From Streptomyces sp. TLI_105 (GTDB lineage Bacteria; Actinomycetota; Actinomycetes; Streptomycetales; Streptomycetaceae), in the NCBI RefSeq assembly GCF_900105415.1, contig NZ_FNSM01000001.1:1798001-1862000 (forward strand): DNA of 64,000 nt. The letters run 5' to 3'. The translations under genes and the position numbers were made by a program. The notes under the pieces were generated by a model. It searched no databases. It saw only the letters and a list, made by a program, of their open reading frames with translations, and was not told the DNA's origin. This document shows positions 16,704-24,281 of this stretch, one piece after another (within the stretch, counting starts at the first letter, position 1; every line of letters begins with the position of its first letter).

Positions 16704-17660
16704 ATGGCTGAGATCCTGGTTCTCGTGGACCACGCCGACGGTGCGGTCCGCAAGCCCGCCCTCGAACTGCTGACCCTGGCCCGCCGCATCGGCGAGCCCT
16801 CGGCGGTCGTCCTCGGCGCCGGCGAGGCCGCCGCCTCGATCGCCGCCACGGCCGGCGAGTACGGCGCGGCCACCGTGTACGTCGCGGACGGCGCCGAGTT
16901 CACCGAGCAGCTCGTCGTCCCGAAGGTCGACGCGCTCACCCAGCTCGCCCAGGAGAAGGGGGCGGCCGCCGTCCTGGTGACCTCCTCCGGCGAGGGCAAG
17001 GAGATCGCGGCCCGTGTCGCGCTCCGCCTCGGCTCCGGTCTGATCACCGACGCCGTCGAGCTGGAGGCCGGTGACAAGGGTCCGGTCGCCACCCAGTCCG
17101 TCTTCGCCGCCTCGTACCAGGTGAAGTCCACGGTCTCGCACGGCGTCCCGGTCATCACCGTGAAGCCGAACTCCGCCGCCCCGGAGGCCGCTCCGGCCGC
17201 CGGCACGGTCGAGAACGTCACCGTCGCCTTCACCGGCAACGCCGCCAAGGTCGTCTCGCGCACCCCGCGCGTCTCCACCGGCCGCCCCGAGCTGACCGAG
17301 TCCGCGATCGTGGTCTCCGGCGGCCGCGGTGTCGGCGCCGCCGAGGGCTTCGCGGTCGTCGAGAAGCTCGCCGACTCGCTCGGCGCGGCGGTCGGCGCCT
17401 CCCGGGCCGCCGTGGACGCCGGCTGGTACCCGCACTCCAACCAGGTCGGCCAGACCGGCAAGCAGGTCTCGCCGCAGCTGTACGTGGCGGCGGGCATCTC
17501 CGGCGCGATCCAGCACCGGGCGGGCATGCAGACCTCGAAGACGATCGTCGCGGTCAACAAGGACCCCGAGGCCCCGATCTTCGACCTGGTCGACTACGGG
17601 GTGGTCGGCGACCTCTTCGAGGTGCTGCCGCAGCTGACGGACGAGATCGGCGCGCGCTGA
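16704..17660 (+). CDS. etfA: Electron transfer flavoprotein alpha subunit
   Basis: 318 aa, ATG preceded by AGGAGCAAGGA. N-terminal domain I (AEILVLVDHADG). The FAD-binding C-terminal domain carries RPELTESAIVVSGGRGVG, then YPHSNQVGQTGKQVSPQLYVAAGISG and HRAGMQTSKTIVAVNKDPEAPIF; these are the diagnostic ETF-alpha (FixB) motifs. It forms a heterodimer with the preceding beta subunit and is the last gene of the acyl-CoA dehydrogenase operon, followed by two hairpins. Confidence 0.93.
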   Translation: MAEILVLVDHADGAVRKPALELLTLARRIGEPSAVVLGAGEAAASIAATAGEYGAATVYVADGAEFTEQLVVPKVDALTQLAQEKGAAAVLVTSSGEGKEIAARVALRLGSGLITDAVELEAGDKGPVATQSVFAASYQVKSTVSHGVPVITVKPNSAAPEAAPAAGTVENVTVAFTGNAAKVVSRTPRVSTGRPELTESAIVVSGGRGVGAAEGFAVVEKLADSLGAAVGASRAAVDAGWYPHSNQVGQTGKQVSPQLYVAAGISGAIQHRAGMQTSKTIVAVNKDPEAPIFDLVDYGVVGDLFEVLPQLTDEIGAR

Positions 17661-17671
17661 TCCGGTGACGG

Positions 17672-17697
17672 GCGGGATCGGCACGCGCCGATCCCGC
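17672..17697 (+). terminator. First hairpin after etfA
   Basis: GCGGGATCGGC and its complement form an 11-bp stem around the 4-base loop ACGC, 11 bases after the etfA stop. Confidence 0.65.
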
Positions 17698-17708
17698 GGC
17701 CGGAGAAA

Positions 17709-17745
17709 GAAGGGGCGGGTGGCACTCTGTGCCACCCGCCCCTTC
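17709..17745. terminator. Very strong bidirectional terminator between etfA and the DUF35 gene
   Basis: GAAGGGGCGGGTGGCAC pairs perfectly over 17 bp with its complement around the loop TCT. It carries A-rich and C/T-rich flanks and sits between two convergent genes. Confidence 0.88.
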
Positions 17746-17765
17746 CTCGTGTACGCGCCCGGCGC

Positions 17766-18149
17766 TCAGTACCAGCCGTCGAGCGGGACCTCCTCGCAGA
17801 GCCGCACGACCGGCCTGCGCCCGGCGGAGGCGGTGCCGGAGAGCTTGACCCGGGCCCCGGGGCGCACCGCGTGCAGCGGTCCGTCGACGCGGCAGCGGAC
17901 GACGAAGCCCTCCGTCATGTGGACCGGCCAGAGGTCGGCGTCGGCGGCCGCGACCCCGCGCCGTACGGATATCACGCCCTCGCCCCCGCTGAGTTCGGGC
18001 GCCAGGTCGGTCGACCCGCAGGTCGGGCAGAGCAGACGCTGGAACGTCGTGGTGTGGCACCAGCGGCAGCGCTGGAAGTACAGCTCGGACTCGGGGGCCG
18101 ACTCCTCGGCCTGGACGGCGGTCCCGCTCCTCATTCCCGTGTGGAACAC
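17766..18149 (-). CDS. Zn-ribbon/OB-fold DUF35-type protein
   Basis: 127 aa. GTG at 18149 is chosen because AAGGAG lies eight bases upstream; the ATG codons further upstream fall inside the operator palindrome and would give an unusual N-terminal extension. Residues ~25-45 form a zinc ribbon (CRWCH...CPTC). The remainder is an OB-fold with the usual DUF35 pattern GEGVISVRRGVA and GARVKLSG. Such proteins partner with thiolases or acyl-CoA-binding enzymes in lipid metabolism. Here the promoter carries the intact TGGCACTGAGTGCCA palindrome, which links it to the acyl-CoA dehydrogenase/ETF operon. Partner enzyme unknown. Confidence 0.82.
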   Translation of the reverse strand: MFHTGMRSGTAVQAEESAPESELYFQRCRWCHTTTFQRLLCPTCGSTDLAPELSGGEGVISVRRGVAAADADLWPVHMTEGFVVRCRVDGPLHAVRPGARVKLSGTASAGRRPVVRLCEEVPLDGWY

Positions 18150-18199
18150 GATGCCTTCTCCTTGCACTCGGCGGCTCGACCGTGCATGGAGCAAAGATA

Positions 18200-18214
18200 T
18201 GGCACTGAGTGCCA
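18200..18214. promoter_or_regulatory. Intact operator palindrome upstream of the DUF35 gene
   Basis: TGGCACTGAGTGCCA is a perfect 7-1-7 palindrome, about 50 bases upstream of the GTG start and in an AT-richer stretch likely to hold the promoter. It defines the motif shared with 14644-14681 and 19043-19080. Confidence 0.75.
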
Positions 18215-18300
18215 TCAAATAAAGACCTGAGTTCCCTCAATTCGAGATACCGAGAACCCTGAGGCCATTCGGTGACCCTCCGGAGATCCCCCGGTGACCC

Positions 18301-19011
18301 TCAGCCCTCGCCGAGGCTCGACTCCACCTCGCGCACCACGCGCCACATGGGGGTGGAGCGCTTGGTGATCACCACGACGACGTCCTCGGCCTCCTCGGCC
18401 GGTGCGTCCGTCGCCTGGCCGCCGGTGGCCCAGGTGGCGCGGACGAACTCCAGGGCCCCGTCGACCTCGGCCAGCGGGTCGCCCTCGCCGCCCGAGCGCA
18501 GCCAGTGCCGCAGGGCGTGGTTGTGGGCGGCGACCACGGCCGCCGCGACGACGTTGGCGCGCAGGGTGCCGTCCCTGCGGTCGGCCCAGCGGGTGCGCAG
18601 GTAGTCGCCGAGGGTCTTCTCGTACCGCCAGACCACCGACAGCTCGTACGTGCGCAGTCCGGCCACCTCGCGGGTGAGCCGGTAGCGCTGCACGGAGAAG
18701 GTGGGGTTCTCGGCGTACATCCGCATGACGAGCCGGGCGGCGTCGCAGACCCGGACCACCGGGTCGTCGGAGTCGGCGCTCGCGGCGAGGAAGCGGGTCA
18801 TGTCGGCGAGGCACTGCTCGTGGTCGGGGAAGACCACGTCCTCCTTGGACGGGAAGTACCGGAAGAAGGACCGCCGGCCGACGCCCGCGAGCGTGACGAT
18901 GTCGTCGACGGTGGTCTGCTCGTAGCCCCGCTCCAGGAAGAGCTGGAAGGCCGCGGCGATGAGGGAGTCCCGCATCGCGGGCTTCGTGGAGTTCGTCGAG
19001 GCTGTTCCCAT
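18301..19011 (-). CDS. TetR-family regulator, probable repressor of the acyl-CoA dehydrogenase/ETF regulon
   Basis: 236 aa, ATG start. Helix-turn-helix at residues ~15-60: AFQLFLERGYEQTTVDDIVTLAGVGRRSFFRYFPSKEDVV, recognition part GVGRRSFFRYFPSKED. The C-terminal domain is helical, with a ~30-residue acidic tail after residue 205. Two copies of the shared palindrome lie in its own upstream region (19043-19057 and 19066-19080), as expected of an autoregulated TetR. The same motif precedes the acyl-CoA dehydrogenase and DUF35 genes. I infer a local repressor of fatty-acid oxidation, probably relieved by an acyl-CoA. Confidence 0.82.
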   Translation of the reverse strand: MGTASTNSTKPAMRDSLIAAAFQLFLERGYEQTTVDDIVTLAGVGRRSFFRYFPSKEDVVFPDHEQCLADMTRFLAASADSDDPVVRVCDAARLVMRMYAENPTFSVQRYRLTREVAGLRTYELSVVWRYEKTLGDYLRTRWADRRDGTLRANVVAAAVVAAHNHALRHWLRSGGEGDPLAEVDGALEFVRATWATGGQATDAPAEEAEDVVVVITKRSTPMWRVVREVESSLGEG

Positions 19012-19042
19012 GGCCCGAACCTAACACCCCGGCGCCCCGCTG

Positions 19043-19080
19043 CGGCACTAGGTGCCGGAGAAATCCGGCACCGAGTGCTT
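19043..19080. promoter_or_regulatory. Two tandem operator copies upstream of the tetR
   Basis: CGGCACTAGGTGCCG (19043-19057) and CGGCACCGAGTGCTT (19066-19080) are variants of TGGCACTGAGTGCCA; their centres are 23 bases apart, about two helical turns. They lie between the SDR stop and the tetR start. Confidence 0.65.
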
Positions 19081-19126
19081 TCGCGGGGGTACGGAGGCCC
19101 CGGGGACGCCCAGGCCCGTCAGGGCC

Positions 19127-19888
19127 TCAGCGGGCGCTCATCCGGAGGGCGCCGTCCATGCGGATCGTCTCGCCGTTGAGGTAGTCGTGCTCGGCGATCA
19201 TCGTCACGAGCCGGGCGTACTCCTCCGGGCGCGCGAGGCGCTGCGGGAAGGTGACGCTCGCGGCGAGACCGGCCCGGACGTCCTCGCCGAAGCCGGCCAT
19301 CATCGGGGTGTCGACGATGCCGGGGGCGATGGTGACGACCCGGATGCCGAACTGCGCCAGGTCACGCGCGGCGGTGACGGTCATACCGGCGACGCCCGCC
19401 TTGGAGGCGGCGTACGCGATCTGTCCGACCTGGCCCTCGAAGGCGGCGATGGACGCGGTGTTGACGACGAGGCCGCGCTGACCGTGCTCGTCGGGCTCGT
19501 GGCGGGCGATGGCCTCGGCGGCGAGCCGCATCACGTTGAAGGTGCCGAGCAGGTTGACGTTGAGCACCGTACGGAACAGGTCGAGGTCGTGCGGTCCCTT
19601 GCGGCCCAGGATGCGGGCGGAGGGGGCGATGCCCGCGCAGTTCACGGCGAGCCGCAGCTCGGCGCCGTCGGCGTCGATCGCGGCGAGCGCCTCGCGGACC
19701 TGGCCCTCGTCGGTGACGTCCGCGGCGAGCAGCCGCACGCCCTCGGGCAGCGGCCCGGCGGCGGCCACGGCCTTGTCCAGGTCCAGGCCGTAGACGGTGG
19801 CGCCGCGCGCGGCGAGTGCGGCGGCGGTGGCGGCGCCGAGGCCGGAAGCGGCGCCGGTGACGAGAGCGGCGGAGCCGGCGATGTCCAT
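19127..19888 (-). CDS. SDR, 3-hydroxyacyl-CoA dehydrogenase type 2-like
   Basis: 253 aa, ATG start. Cofactor motif TGAASGLGAAT near the N-terminus with Asp after the second strand (GLDLDKA), which favours NAD. NCAGIAPSA and NTASIAAFEGQVGQIAYAASKAGV carry the Ser-Tyr-Lys triad. The insert around SARILGRKGPHDLDLFRTVLNVN and the ending LNGETIRMDGALRMSAR closely resemble HSD17B10/type-2 3-hydroxyacyl-CoA dehydrogenases. That would supply the third beta-oxidation step beside the acyl-CoA dehydrogenase and ETF. Lies upstream of the tetR on the same strand; whether it belongs to the regulon is open, since the palindromes are downstream of it. Confidence 0.85.
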   Translation of the reverse strand: MDIAGSAALVTGAASGLGAATAAALAARGATVYGLDLDKAVAAAGPLPEGVRLLAADVTDEGQVREALAAIDADGAELRLAVNCAGIAPSARILGRKGPHDLDLFRTVLNVNLLGTFNVMRLAAEAIARHEPDEHGQRGLVVNTASIAAFEGQVGQIAYAASKAGVAGMTVTAARDLAQFGIRVVTIAPGIVDTPMMAGFGEDVRAGLAASVTFPQRLARPEEYARLVTMIAEHDYLNGETIRMDGALRMSAR

Positions 19889-20171
19889 GGAACTCCTCGT
19901 TCGTGTCGTGCGGGTGCGACCCTGCCGCCGGGATGGCCGCCGGATCGGGCGCGTGCCCGCGAAGGACCGCGCGGTCCGCGCGATCTGCGCCGCCCACCAT
20001 AGAACCGTGTGCGCCGCCCCCGGAAGCGGAGGCCGAGCCGGGGGCCGGGCCGGGGGCCGGGCCCTCTTCGCCGAGCCGTACGGCGGCGGGGCCGCCCCGG
20101 CACCCCCGGGGCCGGTCGCCCGGCCCTCGGCGTCGAGGCGGCCCCGGCCGCCGCTCCTGTCCGAGTGGACG

Positions 20172-20642
20172 TCAGAAGGGCTTGGTCGGCAGGTACTTGC
20201 CGTCGAGGGTGATGACGGCGCGCTCGCCGCCCTCGGGGTCGGCGACCTTCTTCACGTCCAACTTGAAGTTGATCGCGGAGATGATCCCGTCGCCGAACTG
20301 CTCGTGCACGAGCTCCTTGAGCGTGGTGCCGTAGACCTGGAGCATCTCGTAGAAGCGGTAGATGGTCGGGTCGGTGGGGACGGCGCCGTCCAGGGAGCCG
20401 CGGGTGGGGATCGTCTGCAGCAGGCGCACCGCGTCCTCGTCGAGGCCGAGGAGCTCGGCGACGGCCCGGGCGGACTCCGCCGGCAGGGCGTGCTGGCCGA
20501 GGACGGCGGCGGTGGTGAAGGCGACGGAGAGGCCGGAGGCGTCCGCGATCTGCTGCCAGCTCAGGTCCTTGCGGATCTTGGCGTCGACGGCGGCGACCGC
20601 GAGGGCGCGGCGGGCGGTGGGGTCGAACTGGGCGTGCACCAT
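20172..20642 (-). CDS. cynS: Cyanate hydratase (cyanase)
   Basis: 156 aa, identical in length to the E. coli enzyme. N-terminal helical domain ([20 protein letters not shown]) and C-terminal catalytic domain. The active-site residues fall at the canonical numbers: Arg96 and Glu99 in YRFYEM and Ser122 in IISAINF. It converts cyanate and bicarbonate to ammonia and CO2 (via carbamate), in the cytoplasm as a decamer. The carbonic anhydrase upstream recycles the CO2 to bicarbonate, the classical cynT-cynS partnership; the two genes are 44 bases apart on one strand. Confidence 0.95.
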   Translation of the reverse strand: MVHAQFDPTARRALAVAAVDAKIRKDLSWQQIADASGLSVAFTTAAVLGQHALPAESARAVAELLGLDEDAVRLLQTIPTRGSLDGAVPTDPTIYRFYEMLQVYGTTLKELVHEQFGDGIISAINFKLDVKKVADPEGGERAVITLDGKYLPTKPF

Positions 20643-20686
20643 GAGAGGTACGTCCTTTCGTGAGGGGTGGCTCTTGCGGAGGGGGA

Positions 20687-21283
20687 TCAGGCGGCGAGCA
20701 CGGGGCTCGCCGTGGCGGGGAGTTCCTCGACGGTGCCGTCGGCGATGTCGAAGACCCAGCCGTGCAGCCGCACTTCGCCCGTGGCCAGGGCGCGGGCCAC
20801 CGAGGGGTGGGTGGCCAGGTTCGCCAGCTGCGCGGCGACGTTCTCGCGGACGAGGGCGGCCACGTCGACGGTCCCGCCGGCGGCGGCGCGGGCGAGGGAG
20901 GCGTCGGCGTGCCGCAGCCAGGCGGCGACGGCGGGCGCGGCGCTCAGGTCGTGGCCCTCGGCGAGCGCGGTCATCGCGCCGCAGGCGGAGTGCCCGCAGA
21001 CGACGATGTCCCGCACGCCGAGGACGGTGACGGCGTACTCGACACCGGCGGTGACTCCGTCGGCGCCCGGGGTGTGGGCGGGGACCAGGTTGCCGGCGGT
21101 GCGGATCACGAAGAGCTCGCCCGGATCGGCCTGGGTGATCAGTTCGGGTACGACACGGGCGTCCGAGCAGCCGATGAACAGCGTGCCGGGCCGGTGGGCG
21201 GTGGCCAGGCGGGCGAAGAGACCGGCCTTGGCAGGGAAGACCTCCCGCTGGAAGCGGGCGATTCCCTCGGCGAAGTGAGGCAT
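20687..21283 (-). CDS. cynT: Beta-class carbonic anhydrase of the cyanase operon
   Basis: 198 aa. The ATG at 21283 is preferred to a GTG five codons upstream because GGTGGGG sits just before it. Zinc ligands are in the beta-class motifs [11 protein letters not shown] (Cys and the Asp-Arg dyad) and [10 protein letters not shown] (His and Cys). Reversible hydration of CO2; in cyanate metabolism it keeps bicarbonate available for cyanase. First gene of the cynT-cynS operon, divergent from the LysR regulator. Confidence 0.92.
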   Translation of the reverse strand: MPHFAEGIARFQREVFPAKAGLFARLATAHRPGTLFIGCSDARVVPELITQADPGELFVIRTAGNLVPAHTPGADGVTAGVEYAVTVLGVRDIVVCGHSACGAMTALAEGHDLSAAPAVAAWLRHADASLARAAAGGTVDVAALVRENVAAQLANLATHPSVARALATGEVRLHGWVFDIADGTVEELPATASPVLAA

Positions 21284-21341
21284 GTCCCCACCGTGCACGA
21301 CCAGCGCCTATAGCGTCCAAGACCTGTTGCCGATATCTGCC

Positions 21342-21356
21342 ATAGATGAGATCTAT
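21342..21356. promoter_or_regulatory. Palindrome in the cynT/LysR divergent promoter
   Basis: ATAGATGAGATCTAT has perfect 6-bp arms around GAG and lies 11 bases before the LysR start, in the only AT-rich part of the 83-base intergenic region. Size and position fit a LysR recognition site. Confidence 0.5.
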
Positions 21357-21366
21357 AGTCGGCCGC

Positions 21367-22266
21367 ATGCAGCCGGAACTCCGCCATCTCCGCTATCTGC
21401 TCGCCGTCGCCGAGCACGCCAACTTCACCCGCGCCGCCGAAGAGCTCCGTATCGCCCAGCCCACCCTGTCCCAGCAGATCAAGCAGCTGGAGAAGGCCCT
21501 CGGGGCGCAGCTCCTGGACCGCACCGGCCGCACCGTGCGCCTCACGGACGCCGGGGAGACCTACGCGCGCTACGCCCGGCGGGCCCTGCGGGACCTGGCG
21601 GCGGGCGAGCGGGCGGTGCTCGACGTGCACGACCTGTCCCGGGGCCACCTCCGGCTGGCGGTCACACCCACCTTCACGGCATACCTCACGGGCCCCCTGG
21701 TCGCCGGCTTCCACGCCCGGCACCCGGGCATCAGCGTGGACGTGCGGGAGCTGCCCCAGGACCGCATCGAGGCCGAACTCCTCGCCGACCGGCTCGACCT
21801 CGGCATCGCCTTCCACGGCGGGCACCTTCCCGGCGTCGAGGCCACGGAGCTGTTCACCGAGACCCTCGGCCTCGTCGTGGGCCCCGACCACCCCTTCGCG
21901 GGACGGACGGAGCCGGTGCCGGCCGGGGAGCTGAGCAGCCATCACCTCGCGCTCCTGAACCGGGACTTCGCGACCCGGCTGCACATCGACGCGTACGTCT
22001 CCGAGCACCGCGTCCGGCCGGCGATCGCGGTGGAGGCCGACTCGGTGACCGCGCTCACCGAGATCGTCCGGCGCACCGCGCTGGCCACCGTCCTGCCCGA
22101 CGCCGTCACCCGGGACCACCCGTGGCTGAGCCCGGTGCCGCTCTCCCCCGCGCTTCCGTCCCGCGCCGTCGCCCTCCTGCGACGCGCGGCCGGCTACCGG
22201 AGCGCGGCGGCGGGGGCCTTCACCGAACTCGCCGCGCGGTGGGGAGAGGAGGTGCGGGGGCACTGA
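21367..22266 (+). CDS. cynR: LysR-family regulator, CynR-like
   Basis: 299 aa; ATG at 21367 gives the standard N-terminus [20 protein letters not shown], whereas the ATG seven codons upstream overlaps the palindrome. Winged helix: [23 protein letters not shown]. The remainder is a two-lobed periplasmic-binding-like effector domain. Divergent from cynT, 83 bases between starts, so it most likely activates cynTS in response to cyanate, as in E. coli CynR. Family assignment is firm; the effector is inferred from context. Confidence 0.87.
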   Translation: MQPELRHLRYLLAVAEHANFTRAAEELRIAQPTLSQQIKQLEKALGAQLLDRTGRTVRLTDAGETYARYARRALRDLAAGERAVLDVHDLSRGHLRLAVTPTFTAYLTGPLVAGFHARHPGISVDVRELPQDRIEAELLADRLDLGIAFHGGHLPGVEATELFTETLGLVVGPDHPFAGRTEPVPAGELSSHHLALLNRDFATRLHIDAYVSEHRVRPAIAVEADSVTALTEIVRRTALATVLPDAVTRDHPWLSPVPLSPALPSRAVALLRRAAGYRSAAAGAFTELAARWGEEVRGH

Positions 22267-22454
22267 CCCGCGCAGGACCTTCTCCTCGCGCGGGGTCAAC
22301 CGATCGGATGACCCCCGGGTCCCCCGTTGCGGGCGCCGGGCGCAGCCGGCACGACGACGGACGGCGGCAGGGTACGGCACCAGGATGGGAGACAGAGCGG
22401 GCCACGGCTCCCCGGCGGCCCCCGCGGTTCCCCGAGTTCACTGGAGCAGATCCC

Positions 22455-23030
22455 ATGAAGCACGTGAAGAAGGCCTCCTCGCGCACCCGTGTCGTGACCG
22501 GTGGCGCGATCGTCGCCGCCCTCGCCCTCGGCGGCTTCGGGGCCTACTCCGCGAGCGCCACCGGCGAGGACACGGCGGCCGCGCCGGCCGCCGCCACCGC
22601 CAAGGCGGACGCCAAGAACAAGAACACGACGCGCTCCACGCACCTGACGATCGAGGCGGCCACCAAGGCCGCGCAGGCGACCCTGGACGCCGCCGAGCAG
22701 GAGAACCAGCGGGTCTCCGTCGCGGTCGTGGACCGCAACGGCAACACCCTCGTCACCCTGCGCGGCGACGGCGCGGGCCCGCAGTCCTACGAGTCGGCCG
22801 TGAAGAAGGCGTACACCGCCGTCTCCTGGAACGCCCCCACCTCCGAGCTGGCCAAGCGCCTCACCAACGCACCGACCCTGAAGGACATCCCCGGCACCCT
22901 CTTCCTCGCCGGTGGCGCCCCGGTCACCGCCAAGGGCGCCCCGATCGCGGGCATCGGCGTCGCCGGCGCGCCCTCGGGCGACCTCGACGAGAAGTTCGCC
23001 CAGGCCGGCGTCGCCGCCCTCGCCAAGTAA
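22455..23030 (+). CDS. hbpS: GlcG/HbpS-family secreted heme-binding-type protein
   Basis: 191 aa. Starts MKHVKKASSRTR followed by a hydrophobic segment (GGAIVAALALGGFGAYSASA), a signal peptide or anchor. After an Ala/Thr/Lys-rich spacer the GlcG/HbpS domain begins at LTIEAATKAAQATLDAA and includes VAVVDRNGNTLVTLRGDGAG and the glycine-rich end GAPIAGIGVAGAPSGDLDEKFAQAGVAAL. In S. reticuli HbpS is an extracellular, octameric heme-binding redox sensor acting with SenS/SenR. No two-component genes are adjacent here, so only the family role, not the pathway, is supported. Confidence 0.8.
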   Translation: MKHVKKASSRTRVVTGGAIVAALALGGFGAYSASATGEDTAAAPAAATAKADAKNKNTTRSTHLTIEAATKAAQATLDAAEQENQRVSVAVVDRNGNTLVTLRGDGAGPQSYESAVKKAYTAVSWNAPTSELAKRLTNAPTLKDIPGTLFLAGGAPVTAKGAPIAGIGVAGAPSGDLDEKFAQAGVAALAK

Positions 23031-23067
23031 CTCCCAGGGCAGGCGCCCGCGTACGAGGAAACCCGCC

Positions 23068-23691
23068 ATGAACGCGCTCGACCACACCCTCCTGGCGGCC
23101 GCCGCGGACGGTGACACCGCCGCCGTCCGCGCGGCCCTCGACGCGGGCGCCCGTGTCGACGTCCGCGACCGGCACCGCCGCACCCCGCTGCTGCGGGCCG
23201 CGCTGCGCGACCACGTCCCCGCCGCGCGGGCTCTCCTCGCCGCGGGCGCCGACCCGAACGCGCAGGACGACCGGTCCGACAGCCCGTGGCTGGTCACCGG
23301 CGTCACGGGCAGCGTCGCCATGATGCGGGCCCTGCTCCCGGCGGGCCCCGACCTGAAGCTGACCAACCGCTACGGCGGCACCGCCCTCATCCCCGCGGCG
23401 GAACGCGGCCACGTGCCGTACGTCCGCGCCGTGCTCCGCGAGACCGCGATCGACGTCGACCACGTCAACCGGCTCGGCTGGACGGCGCTCTTGGAGGCCG
23501 TGATCCTCGGCTCGGGCGCCCGTGCCCACCAGGACGTCGTCGCCCTCCTGCTCACCGCGGGCGCCGACCCCGAGCTTCCCGACCCGTACGGCCGCACGGC
23601 GCTCCACCACGCCGAACGCCACGGCCTCACCGAGATCGCCGCGCTGCTCCGGGAAGCCGGGTCACGCGGGGTCCTCCGCGGCGCCGCCTGA
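23068..23691 (+). CDS. Ankyrin-repeat protein
   Basis: 207 aa, ATG 37 bases after the hbpS-like stop; a common transcript is likely. Five to six ankyrin repeats cover nearly the whole protein, with consensus turns such as DVRDRHRRTPLLRAALRDH, DPNAQDD, NRYGGTALIPAAERGH, NRLGWTALLEAVILG and DPYGRTALHHAERHG. There is no signal peptide, so it is probably a cytoplasmic protein-protein interaction module. Ankyrin proteins next to oxidative-stress genes are known in other bacteria, which fits an HbpS neighbour, but the partner is unknown. The 3' end overlaps the convergent CGNR gene by 30 bp. Confidence 0.85.
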   Translation: MNALDHTLLAAAADGDTAAVRAALDAGARVDVRDRHRRTPLLRAALRDHVPAARALLAAGADPNAQDDRSDSPWLVTGVTGSVAMMRALLPAGPDLKLTNRYGGTALIPAAERGHVPYVRAVLRETAIDVDHVNRLGWTALLEAVILGSGARAHQDVVALLLTAGADPELPDPYGRTALHHAERHGLTEIAALLREAGSRGVLRGAA

Positions 23692-24270
23692 GCCTCCGGC
23701 GGAGTGCCGGTCGCGGTGGGCCGCGACGCGCTCGCGGGTGGCACAACGACGGGAGCAGTAGCGGCGTTCCGGCCCGCTGCCCTGCGCCACGAAGACGTTC
23801 CGGCAGCTGCCGGACGCGCAGGTCCTGCCGGGCGGACGCTGCCGGTCCCAGACGAGGACGGCGAGCGCCATGCAGGACGAGGCGAGCAGCCACTCGGCCC
23901 AGGGGGCGTCGTCGTCCCGGTCGATGTGCGCGTGCCAGGGGGCGGTGCCGCCGTGCGAGGTCAGCCGGAGCGGACCGGTGTGCTCCCGCAGGAGCCGGTT
24001 CAGGACGGTGGCTGCCTCGTCGGCGGTCGCGGCGGCGAAGACCTCCCGCAGCAGGGCGGCGGCCCCGCGCATCTCGGCGACCTCGCGGGGGTCGAGGGCG
24101 AGGGGGCCCGGCTCCCCGTACGCCAGGAGCACGGCGGCGACCTCGCCCGGGTCGGGCCGGTCGTCGGCGAGCACGTTGACGAGGGCGGCGGTGCGGCGGG
24201 CCGTCGTCAGCACGGAGTGGCGGGTGGACCAGTCGTCCTCGGTGGCGGACACTCCCGGAATGTAACGCAT
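23662..24270 (-). CDS. CGNR zinc-finger family protein (ABATE-type stress regulator)
   Basis: 202 aa. N-terminal ~130 residues fit the ABATE domain (stress-induced transcription factor-like), followed by the short C-terminal zinc finger. The four cysteines are present in RTCASGSCRNVF and RRYCSRRCATR, but the eponymous CGNR is CATR. Likely a cytoplasmic DNA- or RNA-binding regulator. Divergent from the MFS gene with only 11 bases between starts, so the pair probably shares one promoter region and this protein may regulate the transporter. The 3' end overlaps the ankyrin gene. Confidence 0.8.
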   Translation of the reverse strand: MRYIPGVSATEDDWSTRHSVLTTARRTAALVNVLADDRPDPGEVAAVLLAYGEPGPLALDPREVAEMRGAAALLREVFAAATADEAATVLNRLLREHTGPLRLTSHGGTAPWHAHIDRDDDAPWAEWLLASSCMALAVLVWDRQRPPGRTCASGSCRNVFVAQGSGPERRYCSRRCATRERVAAHRDRHSAGGSGGAAEDPA

Positions 24271-24281
24271 CTTGCGGAGTT

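Noticed and set aside
19889..20171. Tandem CCGGGGGCCGGG-type sequence after the SDR as a structured repeat or gene
   Set aside because: It is a short run of G+C-rich decamers with no ribosome site, domain or conserved start; best seen as ordinary intergenic sequence.
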